A stretch of DNA of 64,000 nt. It comes from Pseudarthrobacter psychrotolerans (GTDB taxonomy: Bacteria; Actinomycetota; Actinomycetes; Actinomycetales; Micrococcaceae). Positions 8,041-16,311 of this stretch are shown piece after piece (position 1 is the stretch's first letter; every line of letters begins with the position of its first letter). The notes under the pieces are model-generated. The model was given only the letters and a program-made list of their open reading frames with translations. It had not been told where the DNA came from and did not search any database. The DNA lies in the NCBI RefSeq assembly GCF_009911795.1, contig NZ_CP047898.1, positions 4,588,001 to 4,652,000 on the forward strand. Direction: 5' to 3'. Made by a program: the position numbers and the translations under genes.

Positions 8041-9627
8041 CTACCCCCGGTGCAGTCCCGGCACGCCGTCCTGGATCGCGAAGGAGGCTTTCGTGCTGAC
8101 GGGGGAGCCCGGCGTCGTGACGTAGTCCAGCACCCGGAAGTCCGCGGTCATCGCATCGCGAGTGATGCGGGTGTTCACGTACCCGCGGTTGTCGTTGTAG
8201 AACTTCAGGTGCGGGTTCCAGGCCATGGTCGGGTCCGTGGTGGAGCCGGTGCCGTTGCCGGTGGAAGTGATGGCCGTGCAGACGAGTTCGGAGCCCACCA
8301 CCGGGGAGGCGGGGTCCTTGTAGTCGACCTTGAGGTCGTTGGCCCAGTTGCGGTGGACGTCGCCGGTGAGGACCACGGCGTTGCGGACGTTGGCGTCCAC
8401 CCAGCCCTGGGTGATGCGGCGGCGCGACGCAGCGTAGCCGTCCCACCCGTCCATGGAGACGTCGTCGATCTCGGGCGCCTTATCCCTGTCCCTTTCGGCG
8501 AAGAACACCTGCTGGCCCAGGATGTCCCAGCGCTGGGTGGAGTTCTTGAAGCCGTCCAGCAGCCACGTCTCCTGCTCGGCGCCGGTGATGGTGCGGTCCT
8601 CGGCCAGGCGTTCGGTGACGTTCTTCTGCCAGCCGTCGCCGGCGAGCTGGTCGTCCCGGTACTGCCGGGTGTCCATCATGTGGAAGTTTGCCAGCTGGCC
8701 CCACTGGATGGTGCGGTAGATCTTCATGTCGAACCCGGCCGGCACGGATGAGGCCCGCAGAGGCATGTTCTCGTAGTAAGCCTGGAACGCGGCGGAACGG
8801 CGCTGCCGGAACCGCTCGGTGGTGTCGTTGAGCTGGTTGGCGTCCGTGTTCTCGGGGACCTCGTCCGCCCAGTTGTTGTCCACCTCGTGGTCATCCCACA
8901 CCACCAGCCACGGCGCGATCGCGTGCGCGGCCTGGAGGTCGGCGTCGGACTTGTACTGGGCGTGCCGCTGCCGGTAGCCCTGCAGGGTGGTGGTTTCGGG
9001 GCCCTGGTGGTCGCGCGGGTTGCCGCCGCCGATCACGTAGCTGTCCTTCTTGTACTCGTACATGTAGTCGCCCAGGTGCAGGACCAGGTCCGGGTGGTCC
9101 TGGGCCAGCCGCGAGTAGGCGGTGAAGTAGCCGTGCTCGTACTGCGCGCAGCTGGCGAACGCCATGGCCAGCGCCGCCGGCGTCTCGTGCGGAGCCGGGC
9201 TGGTGAGCGTGCGGCCCACCGCACTGACGTGCTTGCCCGTGCGGAAGCGGTAGAAGTATTCGCGCCCCGGGCGCAGGCCCTTGAGTTCCACGTGCACCGA
9301 GTGGGCGGTTTCGATCCGGGCATGCTCGACGCCGCGGGCTACTACCTTGCGCATGCTGGCGTCTTCGGCCACTTCCCAGGCCACGGCGACGTTGCGGGAG
9401 GGCATGCCGCCCAGGCCGTCTTCGGCGATGGGGTCCAGGGCGAGCCGGGTCCAGATCACGAAGCCGTCCGGCCACGGCTCGCCGGAGGCGATACCCAGCA
9501 GGAACGGATCGGTGCGGAGACCGGCGTCGTCCGCTGTTGAAACGGCGACGGCGGCACCCGGCCAGGCGACGACGAGCCCGGCCCCGAGGCCGGCGGAAAG
9601 GAGGGATCTGCGCGAAATGTTGTCCAT
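8041..9627 (-). CDS. phoD: PhoD-family alkaline phosphatase, Tat-exported
   Basis: 528 residues. The N-terminus has a twin-arginine signal (SRRSLLSAGLGAGLVVAW with cleavage near AVA), so it is probably exported folded by Tat. The PhoD N-terminal beta domain (FLLGIASGEPWPDGFVIWTRL) is followed by the metallophosphatase core with metal-site blocks FASCAQYEHGYFTAY, LVLHLGDYMYEY, VVWDDHEVDNNW and VVLTGDVHRNW. PhoD enzymes are secreted Ca/Fe phosphomono- or diesterases used to obtain phosphate. The gene is monocistronic. A Pho box was not identified. Confidence 0.93.
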   Translation of the reverse strand: MDNISRRSLLSAGLGAGLVVAWPGAAVAVSTADDAGLRTDPFLLGIASGEPWPDGFVIWTRLALDPIAEDGLGGMPSRNVAVAWEVAEDASMRKVVARGVEHARIETAHSVHVELKGLRPGREYFYRFRTGKHVSAVGRTLTSPAPHETPAALAMAFASCAQYEHGYFTAYSRLAQDHPDLVLHLGDYMYEYKKDSYVIGGGNPRDHQGPETTTLQGYRQRHAQYKSDADLQAAHAIAPWLVVWDDHEVDNNWADEVPENTDANQLNDTTERFRQRRSAAFQAYYENMPLRASSVPAGFDMKIYRTIQWGQLANFHMMDTRQYRDDQLAGDGWQKNVTERLAEDRTITGAEQETWLLDGFKNSTQRWDILGQQVFFAERDRDKAPEIDDVSMDGWDGYAASRRRITQGWVDANVRNAVVLTGDVHRNWANDLKVDYKDPASPVVGSELVCTAITSTGNGTGSTTDPTMAWNPHLKFYNDNRGYVNTRITRDAMTADFRVLDYVTTPGSPVSTKASFAIQDGVPGLHRG

Positions 9628-9711
9628 GGGTTCGACGCTATTGCGGCCGGTTGGACATGTTGTGAGAGTGGTGTGAATGGGTGGTTAACTGCGTGACAAG
9701 ACCTGTCGATT

Positions 9712-9779
9712 GGTTTCGAAAGGGTCAACCACCGGGTGCTGCAGGCCCGGCCGCCGGGTGCGACAGGCTCAACCACCGG
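9712..9779. repeat. Two copies of the GGTTGAGCCTGTCGAAACC-type repeat
   Basis: Two neighbouring divergent copies of the short quasi-palindromic repeat found across the window (9712-9735 with ggtttcgaaagggtcaacc, and 9758-9779 with cgacaggctcaaccaccgg). They sit between the PhoD start and the SRPBCC relic, the second ending only 4 bp before the relic's stop codon. Confidence 0.75.
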
Positions 9780-9783
9780 CGTC

Positions 9784-9998
9784 CTACAGCGCCTGCTGCT
9801 CTGCGAGTTGGGCGAGTTGCCTCGCGACGGTGCCCCACCCGTCATAGAAGCCCATCTCTTCATGCATATTTCGATCTGCGTTGTTGCGGTGCCTCACGTT
9901 GGCCACGTATTCGGTACCTTCCGGGTGGTCCGTCAGCGTGATGATCGCGGTCATGAATGGCTCTTCAGCTGTGGATCGACGCGGGGCGCTGAACGTTG
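9784..9998 (-). pseudogene. SRPBCC/AHSA1-like protein, C-terminal relic
   Basis: Minus-strand translation reads RRSTAEEPFMTAIITLTDHP, then EGTEYVANVRHRNNADRNMH, then EEMGFYDGWGTVARQLAQLA, ending at the stop complementary to 9784-9786. This closely resembles the last strand and C-terminal helix of AHSA1/START-like SRPBCC proteins. No N-terminal two thirds can be found upstream, so this is a truncated relic of about 70 residues. It abuts a short intergenic repeat at its 3' end. Confidence 0.65.
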
Positions 9999-10026
9999 AG
10001 TGGTCCGCCGACCCGGCGCCTTAGGC

Positions 10027-10746
10027 TTACGACACCGCCGACTCGAGACCGGTCCGGGCGGCGGCCGCCCTGAGGATCCACGTGCGAAACTCCACCGCGA
10101 AGTGCTCCAGGTGCTGCTGGATCACATCCGGCCCGCAGGTGGCCGGCAAGGTGACCGAAAGCGTCGCGGTGAACCCGTCGGGTTCCTCATCGAACGCGTT
10201 CGCGATCGAGCCGACGACGGTTCCGTCCTCGAGGAGCATCTGGGATCGGCGGCCGGCCGGCTTCGCGGTGGTGCCGGACCGCAGCGTCTGCTCGACTACG
10301 ACGCTGTCATCCCACTCGCGCATGAAGAACGAGCAGACGTACTCCCCGAGCGTCTCGACGATGTTCACGGTGCGTCCTGGCTCCGCGTGGATCGAGTAGT
10401 GCTCCGGATGTCCAGCCAGCATGACGTCCTCGCGGCCGAAGGCGCGTGCGAGCCAACCGGTGAACTGCGCTGCCGTGATGCCGTGTGCGCGGAGCCTCGT
10501 GGTACCGGTCATCTCCTGACCGCCGGAACGTTCGACGTTGGTCCGGAGGAAGGCGTCGCCGGCCCCGATCTCGCCGCGCAGGAGTTCCAGGAGACGTTCG
10601 CGTCCGAGCTTCCCCTTCAGCAGTCCCAGTGCTCGGCGGGCGGAGAACAGTTCGAAGCCGTCGATGCTCTCGTCGGTGTCCTCACCGACCAGGCGCACCC
10701 AGTGTTCCGGCACGGATTCCACCGGCGCGTTCGTGTCGATGTTCAT
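10027..10746 (-). CDS. Hypothetical protein, downstream partner of the CocE-type hydrolase
   Basis: 239 residues of a soluble, acidic protein that I do not recognise. There is no signal peptide or membrane helix. Its ATG overlaps the hydrolase stop by 4 bp (ATGA), so the two are translationally coupled and should act together or in the same pathway. The middle (HPEHYSIHAEPGRTVNIVET) and end (LPATCGPDVIQQHLEHFAVE) look well structured rather than low complexity. The operon is probably controlled by the divergent TetR gene at 12643. Confidence 0.7.
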   Translation of the reverse strand: MNIDTNAPVESVPEHWVRLVGEDTDESIDGFELFSARRALGLLKGKLGRERLLELLRGEIGAGDAFLRTNVERSGGQEMTGTTRLRAHGITAAQFTGWLARAFGREDVMLAGHPEHYSIHAEPGRTVNIVETLGEYVCSFFMREWDDSVVVEQTLRSGTTAKPAGRRSQMLLEDGTVVGSIANAFDEEPDGFTATLSVTLPATCGPDVIQQHLEHFAVEFRTWILRAAAARTGLESAVS

Positions 10747-12521
10747 CGTGGTCCGTCCGTCCTCCGAGCGCTTCCGCTGCGTTCGAGGTCCTGGATGGGC
10801 AGCTGCAGGTACGAGGCGTGCTGGCCCCCGGTGTGGATGACGTGCTTGCCGGTGTTGGCGCCGACGTACTCGCGGATAGCCGGCATTAGGGTTCCGAGCA
10901 GGTTGCGGGAGCTGATGATGAAGCGGAGTTGCTCGCCGGGGTGGAACGCGAGACCGATTGGGAACAGGTCAATCTCGATCTCGACGATCTCGCCGGGCGA
11001 GAGCTTCTGGACCCGGTCGAAGCTGTGCGCGGGCACGTCATCGGTCGTCAGTGTCTCGTCCAGGTGGCGCGCCGACGCCCGAAGCCGCCCATCGGATCCC
11101 TTGTACCGCAGGATTGTCGCTCCGTGATCGGTGAAGTCGTGCGCCATTGCGCTCTGGTTGGGAACGGTGAAGGCCTGCAGAGGGGTTCCGTAGGCGTCGA
11201 GCTTCTGCACCAGGACGAACAGGTCCATGTCGTCGGCGCCTTCGGCTTCGACCCAGAGGTGCGCTTTGGGGTAGCCGACCATCACTGTCTCCTGATCGAA
11301 CCGGGTCAGGAATGAGACCGCGTTCGGGTTAGCTGCAACGTCGTAGCCGGCCTTGGACTCCCCGGCCGGCACGTCGGTGGTCAAGGTGCGCGAGCGGGCG
11401 TCGAGGTAGAACTTCGTGGACACGACGTCCTTCGGCGGGAATGCGTCCGCGGGTACCCCGACCTGGTCGCCGCCTTCGAGGTCGAGGACTGAATAGCGCA
11501 CACGTGGCGTGGTTTCCCAACTGTTGTTCTCATCTTTCAGGTAGCGGTCGAAGAATCGGCGCAGGTCCTCTACGTTGGCTTCGTCGTAGTAGTCCGGCCA
11601 TTCCTGTCCGTTGTGGATCCGCAGCCATTTCTCCTCTGAAGCGATTCGGCGCCAGGCGCGGAACGTTCCCGCCGTGTGCAGTGTGTTCGAGTAGCTGGCC
11701 ACGATGTACGCCGGTACGGTGATGCGGTCAAAGGCGGGAATCTTGTTCTCCCACAGCTCGTTCATCAGCGGGTAACGCGCAGCTTCGGCGAGGATGTCTT
11801 CTTTCTTGTTCTTGCCGAAGAAGCTGCCGTCCTGCAGTTGCTGAGCGAAGCCGGTGTCGGGCATGCCGCCGCGCATCACAAGGTCTCGGTAGACATCGCT
11901 CACGCCCTCCCACGGGTTGATCGCTGCCAAGTGTGGTGGCTGCTCGGCCGCTGTGAACCACTGCGAGACGGCCAGGTAGGAGGTGCCGCTCATGCCCACC
12001 TTTCCGGAGCACCAGGACTGTTCCGCCAGCCACTCGATCAGGTCGTAGCAGTCGCGGCCCTCCTGCCGGTCCCAGAGCACGCTGTCGCCCTCGGAGTCGA
12101 CCACGCCGCGGATGTCCGGGTTGCATACCGCGTACCCTTGCGCGCACCAGTAGGCCGGGTCCGGGGCCTCGAACTTTTCCAGACCTGAAACGACGCTGTT
12201 GTCCAGGCCTACAAGGCCAAAAACGCCGATTACGCTGGCGGAGGTCCCCTGGCCCTTGCCGTACGGGCTCCACGCCACGATGACCGGGACTTTCTCAACA
12301 CCGACGGGACGGAATACGTCAACGTGGATCGTCACGCCGTCCCGCAATTCGACGGCGACATCCTTCTCGAACACAACATCGACCGGCAGAGGCCGGAACT
12401 GAGGCGCTATCTGAAAGCCCGCCTCCAGGGTTCGGGTGCCCGGATCGAAATCGGTCAACAGACCGGTGCGGGCTGCCGGCAACGGATGGGATGGGACGAA
12501 AATCTTCTGGTCTTCGCTCAT
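10743..12521 (-). CDS. CocE/NonD family hydrolase (S15-like)
   Basis: 592 residues, usual length for the X-Pro dipeptidyl-peptidase/cocaine-esterase family. N-terminal alpha/beta hydrolase: VELRDGVTIHVDVFRP, VIVAWSPYGKG, NPDIRGVVDSEGD, then the nucleophile elbow KVGMSGTSYLAVSQW (Ser in G-x-S-x-x-x). The C-terminal region (from about residue 370; YPKAHLWVEAEGADDMDLFV, LSPGEIVEIEIDLFPIGLAF) matches the jelly-roll PepX_C domain. There is no signal peptide. It should hydrolyse an ester or amide; the substrate is unknown. It is divergent from a TetR regulator, with a palindromic operator between the two, and overlaps the downstream gene by 4 bp. Confidence 0.9.
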   Translation of the reverse strand: MSEDQKIFVPSHPLPAARTGLLTDFDPGTRTLEAGFQIAPQFRPLPVDVVFEKDVAVELRDGVTIHVDVFRPVGVEKVPVIVAWSPYGKGQGTSASVIGVFGLVGLDNSVVSGLEKFEAPDPAYWCAQGYAVCNPDIRGVVDSEGDSVLWDRQEGRDCYDLIEWLAEQSWCSGKVGMSGTSYLAVSQWFTAAEQPPHLAAINPWEGVSDVYRDLVMRGGMPDTGFAQQLQDGSFFGKNKKEDILAEAARYPLMNELWENKIPAFDRITVPAYIVASYSNTLHTAGTFRAWRRIASEEKWLRIHNGQEWPDYYDEANVEDLRRFFDRYLKDENNSWETTPRVRYSVLDLEGGDQVGVPADAFPPKDVVSTKFYLDARSRTLTTDVPAGESKAGYDVAANPNAVSFLTRFDQETVMVGYPKAHLWVEAEGADDMDLFVLVQKLDAYGTPLQAFTVPNQSAMAHDFTDHGATILRYKGSDGRLRASARHLDETLTTDDVPAHSFDRVQKLSPGEIVEIEIDLFPIGLAFHPGEQLRFIISSRNLLGTLMPAIREYVGANTGKHVIHTGGQHASYLQLPIQDLERSGSARRTDGPR

Positions 12522-12597
12522 GACGGACTCCTTTTGTCTCGTGGCCCTGGGACGACTCTCAGTTCGAAGCGAGCGTACGCCCGATTAGCCCAATAAA

Positions 12598-12611
12598 TCA
12601 ACAGCTGTTGA
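12598..12611. promoter_or_regulatory. Palindromic operator, TetR/CocE intergenic region
   Basis: Perfect 14-bp palindrome TCAACAGCTGTTGA centred between the divergent hydrolase (start 12521) and TetR gene (start 12643). Position and symmetry fit a TetR-dimer operator controlling both directions. Confidence 0.6.
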
Positions 12612-12642
12612 GAAAACTGTCGGGTCGGACTAGATTTGAGGT

Positions 12643-13272
12643 ATGACGATGACGGACAGCACGGCACCCAAGGCGCGCCGGGGGCGGCGGCCTGGAACGT
12701 CGAACACGCGCCAGGCCATACTCGAGGCCGCACGGGCACGTTTTGCGAACGACGGGTTCGCCGCCACTACCATTCGACTCGTCGCCGCCGACGCCTCTGT
12801 CGATGCCTCTCAGGTGATGCAGTTCTACCGCTCCAAAGACGAGCTCTTCGCCGCCGTCATGGCCATTCCACCCGAGGCTCTTGAGCGGTTCAATACGGCA
12901 TTCGAAGGACCCGACGACGACCTGGGCGAACGGGTCGTCCGCGCCTACCTGGGCGCATGGGAGGGCGCGCACGAAGTGTCGGAGCCCCTCATGGCAATGC
13001 TGCGCGGCGCAATCGTCAACGAAAGCGCGGCCGAGCAGCTGCGCAGCTTCATCCAGTCCCGACTCCTCGAGGGCACCCGCGAACGCACGGATACCGACGC
13101 CGCGCTGCGAGCAGGCATCGCCTCATCCATGCTCGTCGGCGTCGTCACAGGCCGGCAAATCATCGGCGTACCTACACTCCTCACGGCAGGAACCGAGGAA
13201 CTGGTCACCGTCTTGGCCCCGGCCATCCAACAAATCCTGGTACCGCAACCGCCACTTCGAGCCGAACCGTAG
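12643..13272 (+). CDS. TetR/AcrR family transcriptional regulator
   Basis: 209 residues. Residues about 20-66 form the TetR DNA-binding domain (RQAILEAARARFANDGFAAT, TIRLVAADASVDASQVMQFY, RSKDELFAAVMA). The C-terminal ligand-binding part ends GRQIIGVPTLLTAGTEELVT, as in the TetR_C subfamily seen in many actinobacteria. It is divergent from the CocE-type hydrolase operon and probably represses it through the 14-bp palindrome 32-45 bp upstream of its start. The ligand is unknown. Confidence 0.9.
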   Translation: MTMTDSTAPKARRGRRPGTSNTRQAILEAARARFANDGFAATTIRLVAADASVDASQVMQFYRSKDELFAAVMAIPPEALERFNTAFEGPDDDLGERVVRAYLGAWEGAHEVSEPLMAMLRGAIVNESAAEQLRSFIQSRLLEGTRERTDTDAALRAGIASSMLVGVVTGRQIIGVPTLLTAGTEELVTVLAPAIQQILVPQPPLRAEP

Positions 13273-13408
13273 AGCCACACACATGAGCCAGATCGACATC
13301 CACATCTAGTCGTAGCGTCGTCTTACTAAAGATTGGGTTTCGAGACGTTTTTCCGGACACGAGAAAGCTCAACCACTCACCGTCCTGGTCTGGGTCTCGC
13401 TCAGCCCG

Positions 13409-13918
13409 CTAATCAGCCTCGGACGAGAAGGGTCGTGGAGGCTGCCATCCCTCCTGTTCCCGGATGGCTCGCTGGATCCGCAGACTGATTTCGCGCAGCT
13501 GCCCCCGTTGGGCGTTTGTGAGAGGTTCGAGGACTAATTCGGTGACCGTCTGAGCTTGTACGGGAGTGGCCTTTTCGAGCATCTCCAGCCCGGCCGTGGT
13601 CAGGGTGGCCAGGGTCGACCGCCCGTCCAAGGGGTCTCGAGTGCGCTGTACCCAGCCTCGGCCCTCAATCCGCGAAATGGCTCGGGAAAGCCGTGAGAGC
13701 GAGCTGTTTGCATAACTAGCCAGGACGGTCATCCTTAGCGCGCGATCCGGCGCGTCAGCCAATGCGAACAGGATTCCGTACTCGAAGTGTGTGAGATCGA
13801 AACCACGAACCAGAGGGGCATCGAGGGCGGGCGGTAACCACTCCAGTACCGTCGCAAGGGCCGCCCATGTCGTGAGGTCATCTCCGGTGAGACGGTTTGG
13901 GGCGCTGGCACCATTCAT
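13409..13918 (-). CDS. MarR family transcriptional regulator
   Basis: 169 residues. Winged-helix core in MarR order: HFEYGILFALADAPDRALRM, TVLASYANSSLSRLSRAISR, IEGRGWVQRTRDPLDGRSTL, ATLTTAG. The C-terminal helix closes the dimer domain. It is divergent from the SDR oxidoreductase at 14008, with two long inverted repeats in the 90-bp gap, so it very likely represses itself and the SDR gene. A related regulator occurs at 56035. Confidence 0.9.
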   Translation of the reverse strand: MNGASAPNRLTGDDLTTWAALATVLEWLPPALDAPLVRGFDLTHFEYGILFALADAPDRALRMTVLASYANSSLSRLSRAISRIEGRGWVQRTRDPLDGRSTLATLTTAGLEMLEKATPVQAQTVTELVLEPLTNAQRGQLREISLRIQRAIREQEGWQPPRPFSSEAD

Positions 13919-13935
13919 CCATACAGGCTACAAGG

Positions 13936-13993
13936 TTGCTTGACCGAGCAAGCAATATGCGGTTAGTTTTACTTGACTGAGCAAGTAAAACTA
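13936..13993. promoter_or_regulatory. Tandem MarR operators
   Basis: Two inverted repeats with related half-sites and the same 6-bp spacer: TTGCTTG-N6-CAAGCAA (13936-13955) and TAGTTTTACTTG-N6-CAAGTAAAACTA (13964-13993). Both share a CTTG-N6-CAAG core. Their centres are 33 bp apart, about three helical turns, between the divergent MarR and SDR genes. Confidence 0.75.
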
Positions 13994-14007
13994 AGGGTGA
14001 TACGACC

Positions 14008-14799
14008 ATGGATATGCAGTTGGCAAACAAACGCGCCTTCATAAGCGGCTCAACGCAGGGGATCGGGTATTCGATCGCGAGGGCTCTTCTCGCGGAGGGC
14101 GTCGCGGTGGTTATCAACGGCCGTGACGACAGCCGGGTCCAGCAAGCGGTGAAGAACCTCGAATCCGAAGTGCCTGGTGGGAGCGTGGCGGGTATTGCGG
14201 CGGACTTCGCGGACGCCGCCCAGGTGCAGCGCCTGCTCGCTTCGCTCGGCGGCGTAGACATCCTTGTCAACAACGTCGGCCTCTTCGAGCTAAAGCCGTT
14301 CACAGAAATACCCGACGAGGACTGGTCGCGCTATTTTGACGTCAACGTGATGAGCGGAGTCCGGCTGTCGCGAGAGCTGCTGCCCGGGATGATCGACGCA
14401 GGATGGGGCCGGATAATCTTTCTGGGGAGCGAATCAGGTGTAAACATACCTGCTGACATGACGCACTACGGCGTGACCAAAGCGGGGATGCTCGCTTTGA
14501 GTAACGGCCTCGCCAAGCTAACCCGCGGAACCGGCGTGACGGTCAACACGATCCTCGGCGGCCCGACCTACTCAGACGGCGTGGCCAGTACCGTCCGCAA
14601 TATCGCCGAGGCGCAGAGACTCTCGACGGAAGATTTGAAAGCGATGATCATCGGCGAGAACCAGACGTCCCTCCTCGAGCGCTTCATCGAGCCTGACGAA
14701 ATCGCGAACCTCGCCGTTTATCTCTCAAGCCCGCTTTCCTCCGCGACGAACGGAGCTGCCATGCGCGCCGACGGCGGAGTACTGACCACAATGCTTTGA
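14008..14799 (+). CDS. SDR family NAD(P)-dependent oxidoreductase
   Basis: 263 residues, classical short-chain dehydrogenase. Cofactor motif SGSTQGIGYSIARALL (a T-G-x3-G-x-G variant), structural NNVG at about 91-94, a Ser in IIFLGSES and the catalytic Y-x-x-x-K in THYGVTKAG. The end resembles other SDRs (LERFIEPDEIANLAVYLSS, GAAMRADGG). It is cytosolic with an unknown substrate. It is divergent from and presumably repressed by the MarR gene at 13409. Confidence 0.92.
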   Translation: MDMQLANKRAFISGSTQGIGYSIARALLAEGVAVVINGRDDSRVQQAVKNLESEVPGGSVAGIAADFADAAQVQRLLASLGGVDILVNNVGLFELKPFTEIPDEDWSRYFDVNVMSGVRLSRELLPGMIDAGWGRIIFLGSESGVNIPADMTHYGVTKAGMLALSNGLAKLTRGTGVTVNTILGGPTYSDGVASTVRNIAEAQRLSTEDLKAMIIGENQTSLLERFIEPDEIANLAVYLSSPLSSATNGAAMRADGGVLTTML

Positions 14800-15069
14800 C
14801 CGGCGCACGGGCAGTGCCGCGCCAAATAGCGGCCCGAAAACGCCGCCATTTACCGCTGCGATTCACAAGACTCCGGGAATCCCGGCTTTGACCAGCTGAC
14901 GCCGGGCCGCCTGTTAACGCCCTCCGGTCTTGATACAGGATCGTTATTGAGAGCGAAACGCGAAGGTGAATTTCATCTGCAGTCCGAGCAGTGGACAGAT
15001 GAACGAAGTACCAAAAGAAGGCCAATGGGCACGCGCCCAAGCAAGCTACTACGGCCTGAGCTCTGGCTG

Positions 15070-15100
15070 AAAAAACCCCACCCGGATGACCCGGATGGGG
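15070..15100 (-). terminator. Rho-independent terminator of the 15113 gene
   Basis: On the minus strand the stem CCCCATCCGG...CCGGGTGGGG (one mismatch pair) is followed directly by TTTTTT, 13 bp downstream of the stop of the small HTH-like gene. Confidence 0.8.
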
Positions 15101-15112
15101 CTTACTTCTTAA

Positions 15113-15415
15113 TTAGGTCATTGGCTCAAAATGAATGCCACGGCGACCAGAAGGTCGTGCTGGTGAAGGGCTCAGGATTTCGGGGGAAGGTCGCTCCGCC
15201 ACGACCCGTTTGGTGAATCCGAGCGCCTCAGCGATGCTTGCCGAGCTCATTCCTTCGTCGTGGGCTCGAATGACAGCTTCGATGAGGAGCTGGTCAACCG
15301 CCTCGCTGAGGGTCGTGAGGTCACGAAGAGCAGCTTCGGTCTCGGGCAACTGGAGGTTGACCTGGTGCCAACGGAATTCTTGGGCGTGGCGGCTGGCTTT
15401 TCGTTCTGCACTCAT
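15113..15415 (-). CDS. Small HTH-like protein, hypothetical
   Basis: 100 residues from the ATG at 15415; an upstream in-frame start exists at 15451 but would overlap a palindrome. A plausible helix-turn-helix is visible (EGMSSASIAEALGFTKRVVA), preceded by a helical region (ALRDLTTLSEAVDQLLIEAV). The palindrome ACAAC-ATTA-GTTGT (15420-15433) lies immediately before the start, and a second TTAGTTGT lies about 50 bp further upstream, suggesting autoregulation. It is divergent from the ParR-like gene and may regulate that cassette. No family assignment is made. Confidence 0.6.
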   Translation of the reverse strand: MSAERKASRHAQEFRWHQVNLQLPETEAALRDLTTLSEAVDQLLIEAVIRAHDEGMSSASIAEALGFTKRVVAERPSPEILSPSPARPSGRRGIHFEPMT

Positions 15416-15662
15416 GTGGACAACATTAGTTGTACGGGCAGATACCAACAAAAAGAATCCGCTGGGCCGAGGCGCAGGGATTAGTTGTGGTGGTGCGTAA
15501 GTTGCTCCAAAGTTTCCGATAAATTGCGGGCTAAGGTTGGGTTGTTCCTGACCAGAACTGACCGGAGACGGGTCATATGTGGGTTGAGAGCTACGCGAGC
15601 GATGGGTTTAGTCTGAGTCTCATCATGAACTTTTATTAATCAGAGAGAGGGGGGAGGGGTCC

Positions 15663-16229
15663 ATGGCCAATCTTCAGAGCAAGGTGGCAGCACCAAAGGA
15701 GAAGGCCGCTGCTGTGAAAAAGGCAAAAACTTCTGCTGTAACAACTGTGAAGCCGCAGCCGCACCGCTTCCGCGTGAGCGTCCCCGCAGCCGATGAGGCT
15801 GTGTTGGTGTGGATGAATTTGCAGGACAACCCATCACTGTCTGTTCGGATGCTGATCCGTGAGAGCATCGAGCGCCTTGGCTACGTCGATGTCTTCAACC
15901 GACCAGTTGCTCAGCTTCCCACGCGCGGGCGTCCTGTTGGTCCTGAAGAGGAATCAACAGAGACAGAGCGGAATGCAGAAACGGCTGCGGCTCCGGTTGC
16001 GTTGGTTCAGCAGGTGGGGACGCCTGCTGCGTCAACGGATCTGGATCTGAACCAGGAGTCAAACACCGAACCCGAGATCCTGGGCATCGCCCTGGAAGCC
16101 CCGACACTGGTTCAGAATCCTGCATCAAAACAGGACGACATCCACGCTTCCTCCTCGATCACTCCTGAACCGGAGCAGCCTTCTGTCGGACAGCTTGAAG
16201 TCAACGACATTTTCTCGATGCTGCGCTAA
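15663..16229 (+). CDS. ParR-like partner of the ParM-like ATPase
   Basis: 188 residues. A basic Lys/Ala-rich N-terminus leads into a compact domain (about 33-80: PHRFRVSVPAADEAVLVWMN, NPSLSVRMLIRESIERLGYV) that resembles the ribbon-helix-helix DNA-binding domain of plasmid ParR/centromere-binding proteins. A long acidic, Pro/Glu/Ser-rich linker follows, then a short C-terminal hydrophobic patch (VNDIFSMLR) that could be the actin-filament contact. It starts after a GGGGGAGGGG site and lies 82 bp before the ParM-like gene. The role in segregation is inferred from context. The order (adaptor before actin) is the reverse of classical parMR. Confidence 0.55.
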   Translation: MANLQSKVAAPKEKAAAVKKAKTSAVTTVKPQPHRFRVSVPAADEAVLVWMNLQDNPSLSVRMLIRESIERLGYVDVFNRPVAQLPTRGRPVGPEEESTETERNAETAAAPVALVQQVGTPAASTDLDLNQESNTEPEILGIALEAPTLVQNPASKQDDIHASSSITPEPEQPSVGQLEVNDIFSMLR

Positions 16230-16311
16230 CTCCCGTAACAACTCCCGGCACTTTCTCTTGTATGGCAACTCAGCAACTAGACCAAACACTTTCCACGAAG
16301 GGATCACATTC

